A stretch of DNA of 64,000 bases from Aeoliella mucimassa (GCF_007748035.1 NZ_CP036278.1:2542001-2606000); one strand, 5' to 3'; numbered from the stretch's first letter, positions 43,119 to 51,704 are shown. Notes: a model not told the origin generated them from the letters alone. Numbers and translations are program-made.

Positions 43119-43438
43119 GTATCAGACGCGACTGTTCTGCGGTCTCTCTCCTCTGTATCTCATACGTGGCTAGATTGTGTCACCCGAACCGCGTAGCGGT
43201 CCGGGTAGGGGCACAGAAAGGTCTAATCGCTCGCTCGACCGCTCAGGGCTAAACGCACCGAAACCCAGCGTAGGTTTTTGGCTCGTGGAACTCGCCGAAA
43301 ACCAACACTGGGCTCGGATGTGATTCCCTTTCAGGGAAGAAGTTCCGGTGCCATACCTTTTTTAAAGAGCACCAACGCTCAAACGCCTTCAATGGGGGGC
43401 CCAGATTCTTTCAGAAGCTTAGACGGCCCTCCCCCCGG
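43119..43438. other. gene-free stretch before ispH
   Basis: No gene is seen in 320 bases. ACCCGAACCGC and GCGGTCCGGGT near 43180-43206 form a hairpin with one mismatch around GTA. Copy 2 of the structured repeat follows. Confidence 0.55.
43225..43312 (+). repeat. interspersed structured repeat, copy 2
   Basis: AATCGCTCGCTCGACCGCT at 43225-43243 and GGCTCGTGGAACTCGCC at 43280-43296 reproduce copy 1 with identical 55-base spacing. The hairpin stem is longer here: CCCAGCGTAGGTTTT at 43264-43278 pairs with AAAACCAACACTGGG at 43298-43312 at 13 of 15 positions. Stem sequences differ from copy 1 while the loop block is conserved. Confidence 0.75.
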
Positions 43439-44374
43439 CTACTTGGTTTCCAACGCCCGCAGTTCTTTCGGCAGCTGGAACGACACGTGTTCTTCGCGGG
43501 TGGTACGTACTTCGACCGTGGCTCCGTATTCGTCGCGGAGCAGGTCGAGGCATTCCTCCACGACCACCTCGGGAGCACTCGCTCCGGCTGTCACCACCAC
43601 GGTGTTGGCCGCGCTGAGCCATTCGGGCCGGATGTCGCTGGTGCCGTCGATCAGGTAGGCGGGCACGCCACGTTCGCGGGCGAGTTCCGCCAGACGCTGG
43701 CTGTTCGAGCTGTTTTGGCTACCGAGCACCAGCACCATGTCGGCTTCGGACGACAGGATGGAGACCGCTTCCTGGCGGTTTTGCGTCGCGTAGCAAATGT
43801 CGTCTTTCGGCGGGCTGGCGATCTGCGGGAAGCGCTGTCGCAGGCGGGCGATAATGCGGTTCGCGTCGTCGACGCTGAGCGTGGTTTGGGTGAGATAAGC
43901 CACTTTCGACTCGTCGGCCACTTCGAGCCGGGCCACGTCGTCGGGGGTCTCCACCAGCAGGATGGCCTCGGGGGCCTCGCCCATGGTGCCAACCACTTCG
44001 TCGTGCCCTTCGTGACCGATCAGGCAGATCGTGTAACCGAGCTTGGCGTACTTGATCGCTTCGAGATGCACTTTGGTGACCAGCGGGCAGGTCGCGTCGA
44101 TCGCGGTAAGTTGCCGATCGCGGGCCGCCTGACGAATCTCGGGCGAGACACCATGCGCGGAGAATAGCAGCGTGGAACCTTCGGGCACTTCGTCGAGGTG
44201 ATCGACAAAGACAACCCCCTTCTCGCGGAAATGGTTGACCACGTACTTGTTATGAACAATTTCGTGGTAAACGTAGAGCGGGGGCCCAAACTGCTTAAGG
44301 GCGAGCTCCAGCGAGTCGATCGCCATGTTCACGCCCGCACAGAATCCGCGAGGGCTGGCTAGAAGTACTTTCAT
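43439..44374 (-). CDS. ispH: 4-hydroxy-3-methylbut-2-enyl diphosphate reductase
   Basis: The 311-residue protein is IspH (LytB), the last enzyme of the MEP isoprenoid pathway. The three [4Fe-4S] ligands are C12 in SPRGFCAGV, C96 in DATCPLVTK and C194 in DICYATQNRQ. The substrate-binding motifs YHEIVHN, FSAHGVSP, GHEGHDEVVGT and QNSSNSQRL are all present. Length is normal. A small gene with a strong ribosome-binding site lies 100 bases upstream on the same strand. Confidence 0.97.
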   Translation of the reverse strand: MKVLLASPRGFCAGVNMAIDSLELALKQFGPPLYVYHEIVHNKYVVNHFREKGVVFVDHLDEVPEGSTLLFSAHGVSPEIRQAARDRQLTAIDATCPLVTKVHLEAIKYAKLGYTICLIGHEGHDEVVGTMGEAPEAILLVETPDDVARLEVADESKVAYLTQTTLSVDDANRIIARLRQRFPQIASPPKDDICYATQNRQEAVSILSSEADMVLVLGSQNSSNSQRLAELARERGVPAYLIDGTSDIRPEWLSAANTVVVTAGASAPEVVVEECLDLLRDEYGATVEVRTTREEHVSFQLPKELRALETK

Positions 44375-44474
44375 AGGTAACGGCGCATTTGCTGCGTGGT
44401 TGCGAGGAATGGCTCTGCAGCATAATCTCCGGCCGCTGTCGTTAACAGGTCACCAACAAGCGTTCGCTATTGGA

Positions 44475-44711
44475 TTAGCAGTCGGACGAATCCGACGCTT
44501 CGTCCTGAGCGGTACCACAAGGTTGCTGGTGCGTAGGCAAAATGGCCTTGCGCTGAGCACCATGACCGCGGCTGGCGTGTTTCTGCTCGAGCCCTGCGAG
44601 TTGATGATCGATCGAACCCACAAAACGTCGGTACGCGGAATGGTCGTAAACCACTGGCTGCAGCCAGTCGTGAGGATATTCGACTCTCAATTGATTGGTA
44701 TCGCTGGACAT
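44475..44711 (-). CDS. small hypothetical protein upstream of ispH
   Basis: ATG 44711 is preceded on the coding strand by GAGGAGG with five-base spacing (44717-44723), the strongest Shine-Dalgarno site in this part of the window. This supports a real 78-residue product. The first half (LRVEYPHDWLQPVVYDHSAYRRFVG) looks like folded protein; the second half is hydrophilic. No signal peptide, membrane segment or known family is seen. It may be co-transcribed with ispH, whose start is 100 bases downstream. Confidence 0.55.
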   Translation of the reverse strand: MSSDTNQLRVEYPHDWLQPVVYDHSAYRRFVGSIDHQLAGLEQKHASRGHGAQRKAILPTHQQPCGTAQDEASDSSDC

Positions 44712-44716
44712 CGGGG

Positions 44717-44723
44717 CCTCCTC
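44717..44723 (-). promoter_or_regulatory. strong ribosome-binding site GAGGAGG
   Basis: CCTCCTC on the plus strand reads GAGGAGG on the coding strand, five bases before ATG 44711. It is the main reason to accept the small gene at 44475-44711. Confidence 0.7.
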
Positions 44724-44947
44724 TCAAGTTCCTAGGGTCCCGGGCGGGAAAATCCGCAACGAGGATGACAAACGATGTCGCAGCCAGGCTCGTTACTTGC
44801 TTATACGGTAGACACGCCGTGTTAGTTCCCGGTTCACTGCACTTACCGCGCCAAACTGGATTTTCGTCCGAAATACGAAAACCGGCGGCCGAAAGGCAGG
44901 GCCTGAGACCTCTAGTTTTTCGCAGCCGAGTGGCTGTTCTTGGAAAA

Positions 44948-44967
44948 TTGTCGCACCAGTGCGACAA
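44948..44967. promoter_or_regulatory. 9+9 palindrome, candidate operator
   Basis: TTGTCGCAC at 44948-44956 and GTGCGACAA at 44959-44967 are exact reverse complements with a two-base centre. The site lies between the small gene upstream of ispH and the 3' end of the EF-hand gene (44997). The dyad is typical of dimeric repressor sites, but the regulator is unknown. Confidence 0.45.
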
Positions 44968-44996
44968 ACGCGCGCGAAATGAGATTTTGTGCTGCT

Positions 44997-45830
44997 TTAT
45001 TCAGCATTGGTGCGCGACATTGACCGCATCGAGCGGAGGGTTCGGTTGGCCGCAGTTTCGAACTCCCCCTTCGACAACGCCCCGTCGCGGTCGCGATCGC
45101 CGAACCGGATGAGTCGCTCGAAGCGTTCGCGGGCTGCCTCCGGCACCTCGTCGAGTACGAGCTTGCCGTCCTGGTTGCCGTCGTACTCCTCGAACAGGGC
45201 CAGCTGCTGCGACGGGTCGCGGAGCATCCGCTGACGGGTCAGTGGCTCCGAGAATCGCTGGGACGCTTCGCCCTGCTGGCGGTCGAACTTCGCCAGTTCG
45301 GATTCGACATCCCAGTTGCGCTGGCGGGCGATGCGTTGGGCGAGTCGCGACAGCTGCGGGCCGCTGCGGGCGAGTTCCAACGAGTCGAGCTGGCCGTTGC
45401 CGTTGTTATCGAACTGACCCGCGATTTGGGTGTAAACGTCGGCCAGCGACTCGGGAATCTCTTTCTCTACCAACTTGCCATCCTGGTTGGTATCGAGCTT
45501 CAGCAGCAAGAGCCGCGCGGCATCGGCCCCCGGCAACTCGCCCGAGGCTTTTTCCTCCAACGGCTTCGCAGGCCGGCGCGGGGTTGTTGCGGTGTCCCAC
45601 TCCCTCTTGGCCAGTTTTCCATCGTTGTCGCTGTCGCCGAGCCGTACGAGCCGGGCAAACAGTCGCGCCTGATCGGCTGGAAGCTCCTCGGCTGCGAGCA
45701 GCCCGTCGCCATTGGAATCGAGCCGGTCAAAGAGTCCAGAGTCTGCAACGCGGACCTCCTCTTCGGCCTTTGCGGAGAGGGCGAAACCAGCGAGCAAGCA
45801 GAGTACGACCAGAAGGGAGCGATAGGCCAT
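44997..45830 (-). CDS. secreted EF-hand calcium-binding protein
   Basis: From ATG 45830 the product is 277 residues with a signal peptide (MAYRSLLVVLCLLAGFAL, then SAKAEE). Six EF-hand loops are visible: DSNGDGLLAAEE, DSDNDGKLAKRE, DTNQDGKLVEKE, DNNGNGQLDSLE, DGNQDGKLVLDE and DRDRDGALSKGE. Each has Asp/Asn at positions 1, 3 and 5 and Glu at 12. It should bind several calcium ions in the periplasm or outside the cell. The longer open frame upstream to 46133 is not needed because ATG 45830 is directly followed by the signal peptide. Confidence 0.92.
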   Translation of the reverse strand: MAYRSLLVVLCLLAGFALSAKAEEEVRVADSGLFDRLDSNGDGLLAAEELPADQARLFARLVRLGDSDNDGKLAKREWDTATTPRRPAKPLEEKASGELPGADAARLLLLKLDTNQDGKLVEKEIPESLADVYTQIAGQFDNNGNGQLDSLELARSGPQLSRLAQRIARQRNWDVESELAKFDRQQGEASQRFSEPLTRQRMLRDPSQQLALFEEYDGNQDGKLVLDEVPEAARERFERLIRFGDRDRDGALSKGEFETAANRTLRSMRSMSRTNAE

Positions 45831-46359
45831 GGCTACGAATTCTTCGGGTGAAACGGTGCATAACGATTGAAAAGCAGCTAGCAGTAAAAACACCGCCCAT
45901 TCAGCAAGGTTCCGCTTCGCCCGGGGGTCGTACCGGTCGTACCGGTCGTACCGACACCACCGCTTGCAGTGGCCCAGGCGTTGAGGTTTCGCCACATCCG
46001 ACATTGTACCCCGACTGTGCAGGAGCCGCACAGATTGCACACGCGGCATGTTGCGTGCGATTGGGTCGCCGACGTGAAATCTCGATTTGTTTGCTAGCAT
46101 CGCCGATGAATTGGGTACGGAGCCACGGTGCACCTACTCAGCAGAACTTTCCAATTTCTTCAGCAACTTGTTCCTCTTTCTCGCCGAGCCTGGAAGAGAC
46201 CTGAACCACCCCAAATACAGCACGTATAAGTAACCTGACCCCCGTTTGCCCAACGGATAGAGCAAGCCATCGGCGTCAGGTTGCCCTTGACTCGAAACTC
46301 AGAAAGCTTTAGTAATTGGCCGCGAACGGATGCACTTTGGCCGCGGGAAATCACTCATC
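45831..46359. other. gene-free divergent region with short repeats
   Basis: This 529-base region lies between the divergent EF-hand and FlgM-like genes. It has three perfect tandem copies of the 9-mer GTCGTACCG at 45927-45953 and an inverted repeat AACCTGAC (46232-46239) with GTCAGGTT (46275-46282) that encloses a GCCCAACGGATAGAGCA word. No tRNA structure could be built from the latter. Confidence 0.55.
45927..45953 (+). repeat. three tandem copies of GTCGTACCG
   Basis: The 9-mer occurs at 45927, 45936 and 45945 without interruption, about 100 bases upstream of the EF-hand gene start. It lies in the probable promoter region of that gene. Confidence 0.8.
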
Positions 46360-46638
46360 ATGCAAATCAACGGCGCACACCAAGTTCACGGCACTCAAGC
46401 CCTCAACGGACCCCACTTCAATCAACGCCCTCAGCAGGCCGAGGCTCGCACCTCGAGCCAGCCGGTCGACCAGCTCGATATTTCGCCAGCCGCGCAAGCT
46501 GCTAGTGAGAGCACCGGCACCGATGGCATTCGCAACGACGTGGTGGCTCGCCTGCGAGCGGAAATTGCCAGTGGAACCTACGAAACTCCTGAAAAGCTCG
46601 AAGCAGCCGTCGATCGGCTGTTCGACTCCATGGGCTAA
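46360..46638 (+). CDS. FlgM-like anti-sigma factor
   Basis: The 92-residue protein starts at ATG 46360. Its N-terminal half is low-complexity and polar, as in FlgM, which is unfolded until bound. The C-terminal half has VDQLDISPAAQAA and then IRNDVVARLRAEIASGTYETPEKLEAAVDRL, which matches the FlgM sigma-28-binding pattern (VxxIRxxIxxGxYxxxxxxxAxxL). FlgM would hold FliA inactive until the flagellar hook is complete. No other flagellar gene is in the window. Confidence 0.8.
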   Translation: MQINGAHQVHGTQALNGPHFNQRPQQAEARTSSQPVDQLDISPAAQAASESTGTDGIRNDVVARLRAEIASGTYETPEKLEAAVDRLFDSMG

Positions 46639-46915
46639 CATGACCGCGGCGCAGGCGATGTGAATCGCCAGTGCGCGCCCCGCGGGAAGTCCCTCGCCCA
46701 GTGCGAAACCAAGCTGTCTAGTTTGCCTATATTTCCCCTCTGTCGGGGTAGGACTTCTATAGGCGTTTCTGAGGTGCGGTTAATCCCGGGCTGGTTGTTG
46801 GCCGCAGGGGCGTGATCTAGAATGCGTAGACGCCGGGTGCATTAGTTCGGCGGTAATGATTCGCCACGCTCCGTTTGGGCGTGGGACCAGCTTGCCGTGT
46901 TCCGCTCGCTTCCCG

Positions 46916-47416
46916 ATGTCTAAAGAGTACGCCCTTGAATCGATCGAAGTTTCGCTCTCCCCGCGGGAGCGGTTCGTCGAGTATTTGCAGAGTCGCGGCA
47001 AGCGGGTCACTCAGCAGCGGATGCAGTTGGTCGACCGCATCTTCGAGCGTCACGAGCATTTCGACGCCGACGAGTTGATCGCCCATCTCTCGCAAAATAA
47101 AGAGACACGCATCAGCCGGGCGACGATCTATCGCACGCTCGACGAACTCGTCGACGCAGGCATGTTGCGAGCCATGTCGCTCTCAGGGCGTCGCGTTTAC
47201 GAGCACGACTATGGCTACCCCCAGCACGACCATTTGCACTGCAAGAGCTGCGACTCGCTGATCGAGTTCGCCAGCGACGAACTGGTGACCCTCCGCGACG
47301 CGGTGGCTCGCGAGCATGGCTTCCGGGTGACCGGGCATCGGCTCATCATCACCGGCATCTGCGCTCCGTGTCAAAAGAAGCAAAGCCGCCCCGCGTCGCC
47401 GCTCGACTTGGTGTAG
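46916..47416 (+). CDS. Fur-family transcriptional regulator
   Basis: From ATG 46916 (MSKEYALESIEVSLSPRERF) the product is 166 residues. The winged-helix region has TQQRMQLVDRIFERHEHFDADELI and RISRATIYRTLDELVDAGML, typical of Fur proteins. The dimerisation domain carries HDHLHCKSCDSLIEF with metal-binding His and Cys residues and a second CxxC in CAPC. It should be a metal-responsive repressor (Fe, Zn or Mn, or peroxide). It converges with the toroid gene, with 21 bases between stop codons, and is not obviously linked to it. Confidence 0.94.
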   Translation: MSKEYALESIEVSLSPRERFVEYLQSRGKRVTQQRMQLVDRIFERHEHFDADELIAHLSQNKETRISRATIYRTLDELVDAGMLRAMSLSGRRVYEHDYGYPQHDHLHCKSCDSLIEFASDELVTLRDAVAREHGFRVTGHRLIITGICAPCQKKQSRPASPLDLV

Positions 47417-47437
47417 CTCCAACGCGCGACCGCATGG

Positions 47438-50400
47438 TTACTTGCCGGTCATTTCGTACAGCGGCAAGTGTCGATAGCTCACCTCGAGCGACAGCAGATT
47501 CAGGCAGGTGACGTAGAGCCGGCCGCCATGAGCTCCCCACATATCGGGAATCGGCTTCTGTGGATTCCAGCTTCCAGCCAGGGGGCCTTCCTGGGTTTGG
47601 TGGTCGACTAGCAGCGGGTGCAGGTGCTCGTGCCATTGTTGCCAGTTCTCGCCCCCCATGTGGAACATCACCTGCGTTGCGTAGTACCAGTAGTAGGTGT
47701 CGCGCTGCGGGTTGCGAGCGGTACCGACCGGCACCAGCCGGAACTCTCCATCGTGGGTCGGCAAGTTCTCGAGCAGATGCTCGGCCCCCCGCTGCATGAG
47801 CTGCGAGTCGCGATTCTCGCCTAGATAGAGCTTCATCAGCATGCCGACCGCGGTCATTACCGTGCTTGGCTTGTTGTAATGCTTCATGCCATCGCGGGTG
47901 CTGGTGACGTAGGGGTTGTAGCAGTACATGGCTCCCCCGCCAGCCGTGGCCCGGCACTTTTCGACAAACTGCCCGACCCGCCGGTACGTTGGCTGATTGA
48001 CGCTCAGCCCCGCGAGTTCGCCGCTGCGCATGGCCATCATTTGCCACCCGGTGACCGACAGATCGCTGTTGGTGCCTTCGGTATAGCGCCAGCCGTTGTA
48101 GCGTGGGTGTTGGGTTTCGATGATGTAGTTCAGCGCCAGTTGGGCGGGCCGCTCGAGTTCGGGGTCGCCGGTCATGCCGTACGCCTCGCAGAGCGCCAGG
48201 GTAGCGATGCCATGGCTGTAGAACCGGGTCGCTCGCGGGCCTGGCAAATCGCGTTCGGGGAAGATGTCGCCCCGGTCCGATTGCTGGCTCACCAGGTAAT
48301 CGAGACCCCGCTGGATCACGGTGCGGTACTTGTCGTCGTAGTGGTCGTAGCCGCCACCGAGGAACGCGAGCAGCGCTAGTCCAGTAGCGGCTCCGTCGGC
48401 TCGGATGCTTGGTAGTTCGTCGTCGTCCACCGGCAGTCCGGCAAACTCACCGAGCGACCAGCTACCATCCTCGCGTTGCACGCGGGCAAGGAACTCGAGT
48501 CCCAGCTCGATGGCCGCTTCGGTCTTCGGACGGGGATCGGTGGGGCTGGTGATCGGGGCGGCGCTCCGCCGTTCGGAGCGGGCCGCGAACGCGGGGGCTG
48601 GGTTCCGCTTGCGACCCGGCGGAGAGCGATCGCCCCCCTCGGTTTCGTTATCGAATCGGCTGGGAGTCATGCGAAGCGGACTGGCCTGTCGGCGGGCGAC
48701 ACGCTGGGGAATGCCCGCGTCGAGCGTCGGTGCCGCGGCGAGCCCTCCGTCGCCCAGGTCGGCGATGAGCATCGCAGGTCGTTTCGGCGCGACGTCGCGC
48801 ATGCTGTCGGTGGCCGGAGCCGCAGCAACCGCTTGGCTGGTACCCTTACCAGTGGCGGCCGGCGACATCGGTGTCGGCTCGGCGGTGCTTACGATGGCCG
48901 CTGCCGAGGAGCCCCGAGGACCAGCCCCGGCCACACTACCCCCCGAAGGCGATGGTAACGCGACGCTTGGCCCTGCCCCGCGACCGTTGGCCGAGCGGGT
49001 GCGAGCGATGGATCCGCCAGCGCGGGGAGGAGTGGCTCCTTGCACGCTCGAGGAGGCTTCTGGCCCGGTGCTCGGCGAAATGGCCCCGCCGCCCGAGGTA
49101 GCCCCGGCCGGGGCACGAGCCTGCGTGAGTTTACTGGCGTCCGCCCGGTCGGGTCGTCCCGCAGCACTCGGCTGCAGGGCTCCGCCCGATTGGGTCTCGA
49201 CGCGGGCGATCGCGGCGGTGCTCGGCGCGGCGGCACCAGCCGATCCGCTGGCTGGCGGGGCCAACGATACCGACGAGGGCGACATCGCTGCCTGGGCGAT
49301 TCGGCGCGGTCCTAGCCCCCGATTGGTCTCCGGCGCCTGCATCGCCATGCGACCTCCCATCGAGCCGCGTCCCTGCCCTTGCTCGGGAGCGACCTGGGGG
49401 GGTCCCGTGTCGAACTCCGCCTCGCCTTTGGCGGCGGTGATGTCGCCGAGCGTCACGTTGGCGAACTGGCGATCGGTCGCAGCACTGCTCGACGCGCTGA
49501 TGTTGTCGGGCTTGGTTGCCCCAGCGACGTCGGCCATCGGCGTCGGAATCGCGGCGAGGGTCGATTGCGGGGTTGCGGCTGCGGCCCGGCCCTTAGCGAC
49601 CTGGGCGACCGGGTTCGGGGCCAGCGACGGCCCACGTTCGGTTTGCGTGCTGCGGTTGCGTTTGGCCGTGGAACTGGCGAACGGAGCACTACGACTGGCT
49701 GGCGCGGGGGCGTCGCCCACGTTGTTGAGCCCCGAGCCCTGCATGCCGGTTCCCCCGCGAGAGTCGGCCAGCACCCGCGGCGAGGGACTCGTCGACGGAG
49801 TCGGCGTGGTTTGCTGCGGCACCGCGGCCATCACCGACTCAGGCGAGTCGGCAATCGCCTGGGCGATCGACTTACTGGGCGACGCGTTGTTCGCAGGCGT
49901 CGCCGCGGGGTTCGTCATCGCGACGCGAGTCGGGCGACGATCGGACTTCACGCTCGGCGACGGCGTCGCGGTCGACGAGTCTTCCACCGCCTCGGCGATG
50001 TTCGATTGCTGGCGATTCGGTTGCTGCTGCTTGGCCACCGCGGCGGCGATCGGTTCCACCGCCTGATCGGTCGTCGAGGCCGAGCGGGTTTGCTCGGCTG
50101 GCCTGCGCGCGGTCGGCGTGAGTTCCACCGCCTGGGCGACGCTCACCGCGGTGCGGCGATCGAGCGGAGTTGGTGCTGCTGCGGGAGTCATCTCCGGCTC
50201 CCGCGTGTCGCGTCGTGCGACCATGGTTGGCGGAGTCGGTCGCTCAATCTGGGGCTCAGGTGTGTCTTTTTGCGATACTACTGGTTCGCGAGGCCGTTCC
50301 AGCCGCGAGGGCTCGGCCGCTACGCGATTGGTTTCCGGTGTGGTCACGCTCGGCGCGATGCTCGCCAGGGCTGGTTCCACCACCTCGGCGGGCGATTGAC

Positions 50401-51280
50401 GCTGCCGCGGGGTCGGCTCGTTCTGGGCCACCTGCGGGGCGTCGGTGTTCTCGCGGCGAGGAGCATTGGTAGGCGCCGCGGCCGATGCCTGCTCGGGAGC
50501 GGGCGTCGACTCGCTTTGGCTCGGATTCGCTTTGGCCACCTGCGCGGCTGGCGACGGCTCGGCCGACTCCGAAGGGGTCGGCTGCTTCGGGCGTACGATC
50601 GGCTGCGGAGCCGTGGTCGCCAGCGTGGCCGCCTCGGTCTGCCGGCTCTGCTGCCCTGGCGACTCCGCCCGGTGCGCCAGGGCGGTGCGCGGCCGGCGCT
50701 GATTCATCGACTGGGGAGCATCGGTCGAGGCCAGTTCGGGGGCTTCCTGCTGCTCGACACTCTCGGTCGGCGACTCGGCTTTCGATTGCTCGGTTTGGGC
50801 TTCGATTTGTTGGGCGAGCTGCTCGGTAGGTACTGGTTTCTCGTACTCCTGCTGCTCGGTTTCGGGACGCACGATCTCGACCACCTCCGGCAGCTTTTCT
50901 TCTGGCTGCATCACCACTTGTCGATCGATGTCGGTCACCGGTTCGGTAAAGAAGAACATCAGGTTCGACAGCAACAGCACGATCGCCAGCACGGTATGGA
51001 ACACCAGGCTCCAGGCGACCCCGAAGCGTAACCGCTGCTCCATCCACTTGCCCGGTTTGGCAGCCAGCCAGGCCAGTAGTGCCCAGGTGACCGCGACCCC
51101 CATCAGGCGGACCCATGCGTTGTACAGCATCCGCGGGTCTTCCCACCCGCCGAGCGCAAGCACAAGTACCGTGATCAACATCGCCCAGAGCATCAGCACC
51201 CATTGCGTGGTGCTATTACGCTCGTCGAAGGCGTTTGACCGACGTCGCGGCAGTTTGCGAATATTCCGTTGGTTGGGCAT
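47438..51280 (-). CDS. TonB-like N-terminus fused to an alpha/alpha-toroid domain
   Basis: The 1280-residue protein has three parts. Residues 27-45, 57-74 and 88-111 are membrane helices; the third reads WSLVFHTVLAIVLLLSNLMF, containing S91-x3-H95, the SxxxH motif through which TonB senses ExbB/ExbD. It is followed, as in TonB, by a Glu/Pro-rich segment (PEEKLPEVVEIVRPETEQQ). Residues about 140-900 are a disordered Pro/Ala/Ser/Thr-rich linker. Residues about 920-1280 form a prenyltransferase/squalene-cyclase-like alpha/alpha toroid (LEFLARVQREDGSW, GWRYTEGTNSDLSVTGWQMMAM, SWNPQKPIPDMWGAHGGRLY). No TonB C-terminal domain is present. It follows exbD by 16 bases on the same strand. Confidence 0.85.
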   Translation of the reverse strand: MPNQRNIRKLPRRRSNAFDERNSTTQWVLMLWAMLITVLVLALGGWEDPRMLYNAWVRLMGVAVTWALLAWLAAKPGKWMEQRLRFGVAWSLVFHTVLAIVLLLSNLMFFFTEPVTDIDRQVVMQPEEKLPEVVEIVRPETEQQEYEKPVPTEQLAQQIEAQTEQSKAESPTESVEQQEAPELASTDAPQSMNQRRPRTALAHRAESPGQQSRQTEAATLATTAPQPIVRPKQPTPSESAEPSPAAQVAKANPSQSESTPAPEQASAAAPTNAPRRENTDAPQVAQNEPTPRQRQSPAEVVEPALASIAPSVTTPETNRVAAEPSRLERPREPVVSQKDTPEPQIERPTPPTMVARRDTREPEMTPAAAPTPLDRRTAVSVAQAVELTPTARRPAEQTRSASTTDQAVEPIAAAVAKQQQPNRQQSNIAEAVEDSSTATPSPSVKSDRRPTRVAMTNPAATPANNASPSKSIAQAIADSPESVMAAVPQQTTPTPSTSPSPRVLADSRGGTGMQGSGLNNVGDAPAPASRSAPFASSTAKRNRSTQTERGPSLAPNPVAQVAKGRAAAATPQSTLAAIPTPMADVAGATKPDNISASSSAATDRQFANVTLGDITAAKGEAEFDTGPPQVAPEQGQGRGSMGGRMAMQAPETNRGLGPRRIAQAAMSPSSVSLAPPASGSAGAAAPSTAAIARVETQSGGALQPSAAGRPDRADASKLTQARAPAGATSGGGAISPSTGPEASSSVQGATPPRAGGSIARTRSANGRGAGPSVALPSPSGGSVAGAGPRGSSAAAIVSTAEPTPMSPAATGKGTSQAVAAAPATDSMRDVAPKRPAMLIADLGDGGLAAAPTLDAGIPQRVARRQASPLRMTPSRFDNETEGGDRSPPGRKRNPAPAFAARSERRSAAPITSPTDPRPKTEAAIELGLEFLARVQREDGSWSLGEFAGLPVDDDELPSIRADGAATGLALLAFLGGGYDHYDDKYRTVIQRGLDYLVSQQSDRGDIFPERDLPGPRATRFYSHGIATLALCEAYGMTGDPELERPAQLALNYIIETQHPRYNGWRYTEGTNSDLSVTGWQMMAMRSGELAGLSVNQPTYRRVGQFVEKCRATAGGGAMYCYNPYVTSTRDGMKHYNKPSTVMTAVGMLMKLYLGENRDSQLMQRGAEHLLENLPTHDGEFRLVPVGTARNPQRDTYYWYYATQVMFHMGGENWQQWHEHLHPLLVDHQTQEGPLAGSWNPQKPIPDMWGAHGGRLYVTCLNLLSLEVSYRHLPLYEMTGK

Positions 51281-51296
51281 TGCGCTCGGCGGGTGG

Positions 51297-51704
51297 CTAT
51301 TCGGTAGCGATGTTGTAATCGCGGATATTCGCCTTGTTACATGCGTTGATCACGGCCACCGCGTTGGCGGTGCGTGAGTCCTGGTCGGCGCGAATGGTCA
51401 CTCGCTGCTTGCCAGGGTTGTTCTCGTAGAGATTTTTCAGCTCGGTTTCCAGCGAGGCCGCCGAGAATTGCTTGCCCTCGATAAAGTAGTCGCCTTCGGC
51501 GTTGATGGTGACAAAAATCTCTTTCCCCTCGAACATGGTCGGCTGCGCGGCGCTCGCCTTCGGCAGATTCACCGCCAGGCTGCGTTCTTCTTCCTCGAAT
51601 CGCGTTGCGACCAGAAAGAAGATCAGCAGCAGGAACACCACATCGATCAGCGGAGTCAGGCTCAGGGTGCTGGCCGAGATTCCTTTTTTGATTTGAACAG
51701 GCAT
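51297..51704 (-). CDS. exbD: ExbD/TolR-family energy-transducing protein
   Basis: The 135-residue protein has one N-terminal membrane helix, LTPLIDVVFLLLIFFLVAT, with the conserved proton-path aspartate at D21, and a periplasmic domain ending in VTIRADQDSRTANAVAVINACNKANI. This is the ExbD/TolR fold. It works with the ExbB-type protein encoded 69 bases upstream to couple the proton gradient to work in the envelope. The last residues are followed after 16 bases by the TonB-like/toroid gene, so the partner is likely that protein. Confidence 0.95.
   Translation of the reverse strand: MPVQIKKGISASTLSLTPLIDVVFLLLIFFLVATRFEEEERSLAVNLPKASAAQPTMFEGKEIFVTINAEGDYFIEGKQFSAASLETELKNLYENNPGKQRVTIRADQDSRTANAVAVINACNKANIRDYNIATE

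Noticed and set aside
46245-46310. tRNA gene suggested by GCCCAACGGATAGAGCA
   Set aside because: The word resembles a D-arm, but no acceptor stem, anticodon arm or TTCGAAT T-arm could be paired.
49379-51031. 550-residue plus-strand open frame opposite the TonB-like gene
   Set aside because: It is an Arg/Gly-rich shadow of the Pro/Ala-rich linker on the other strand.
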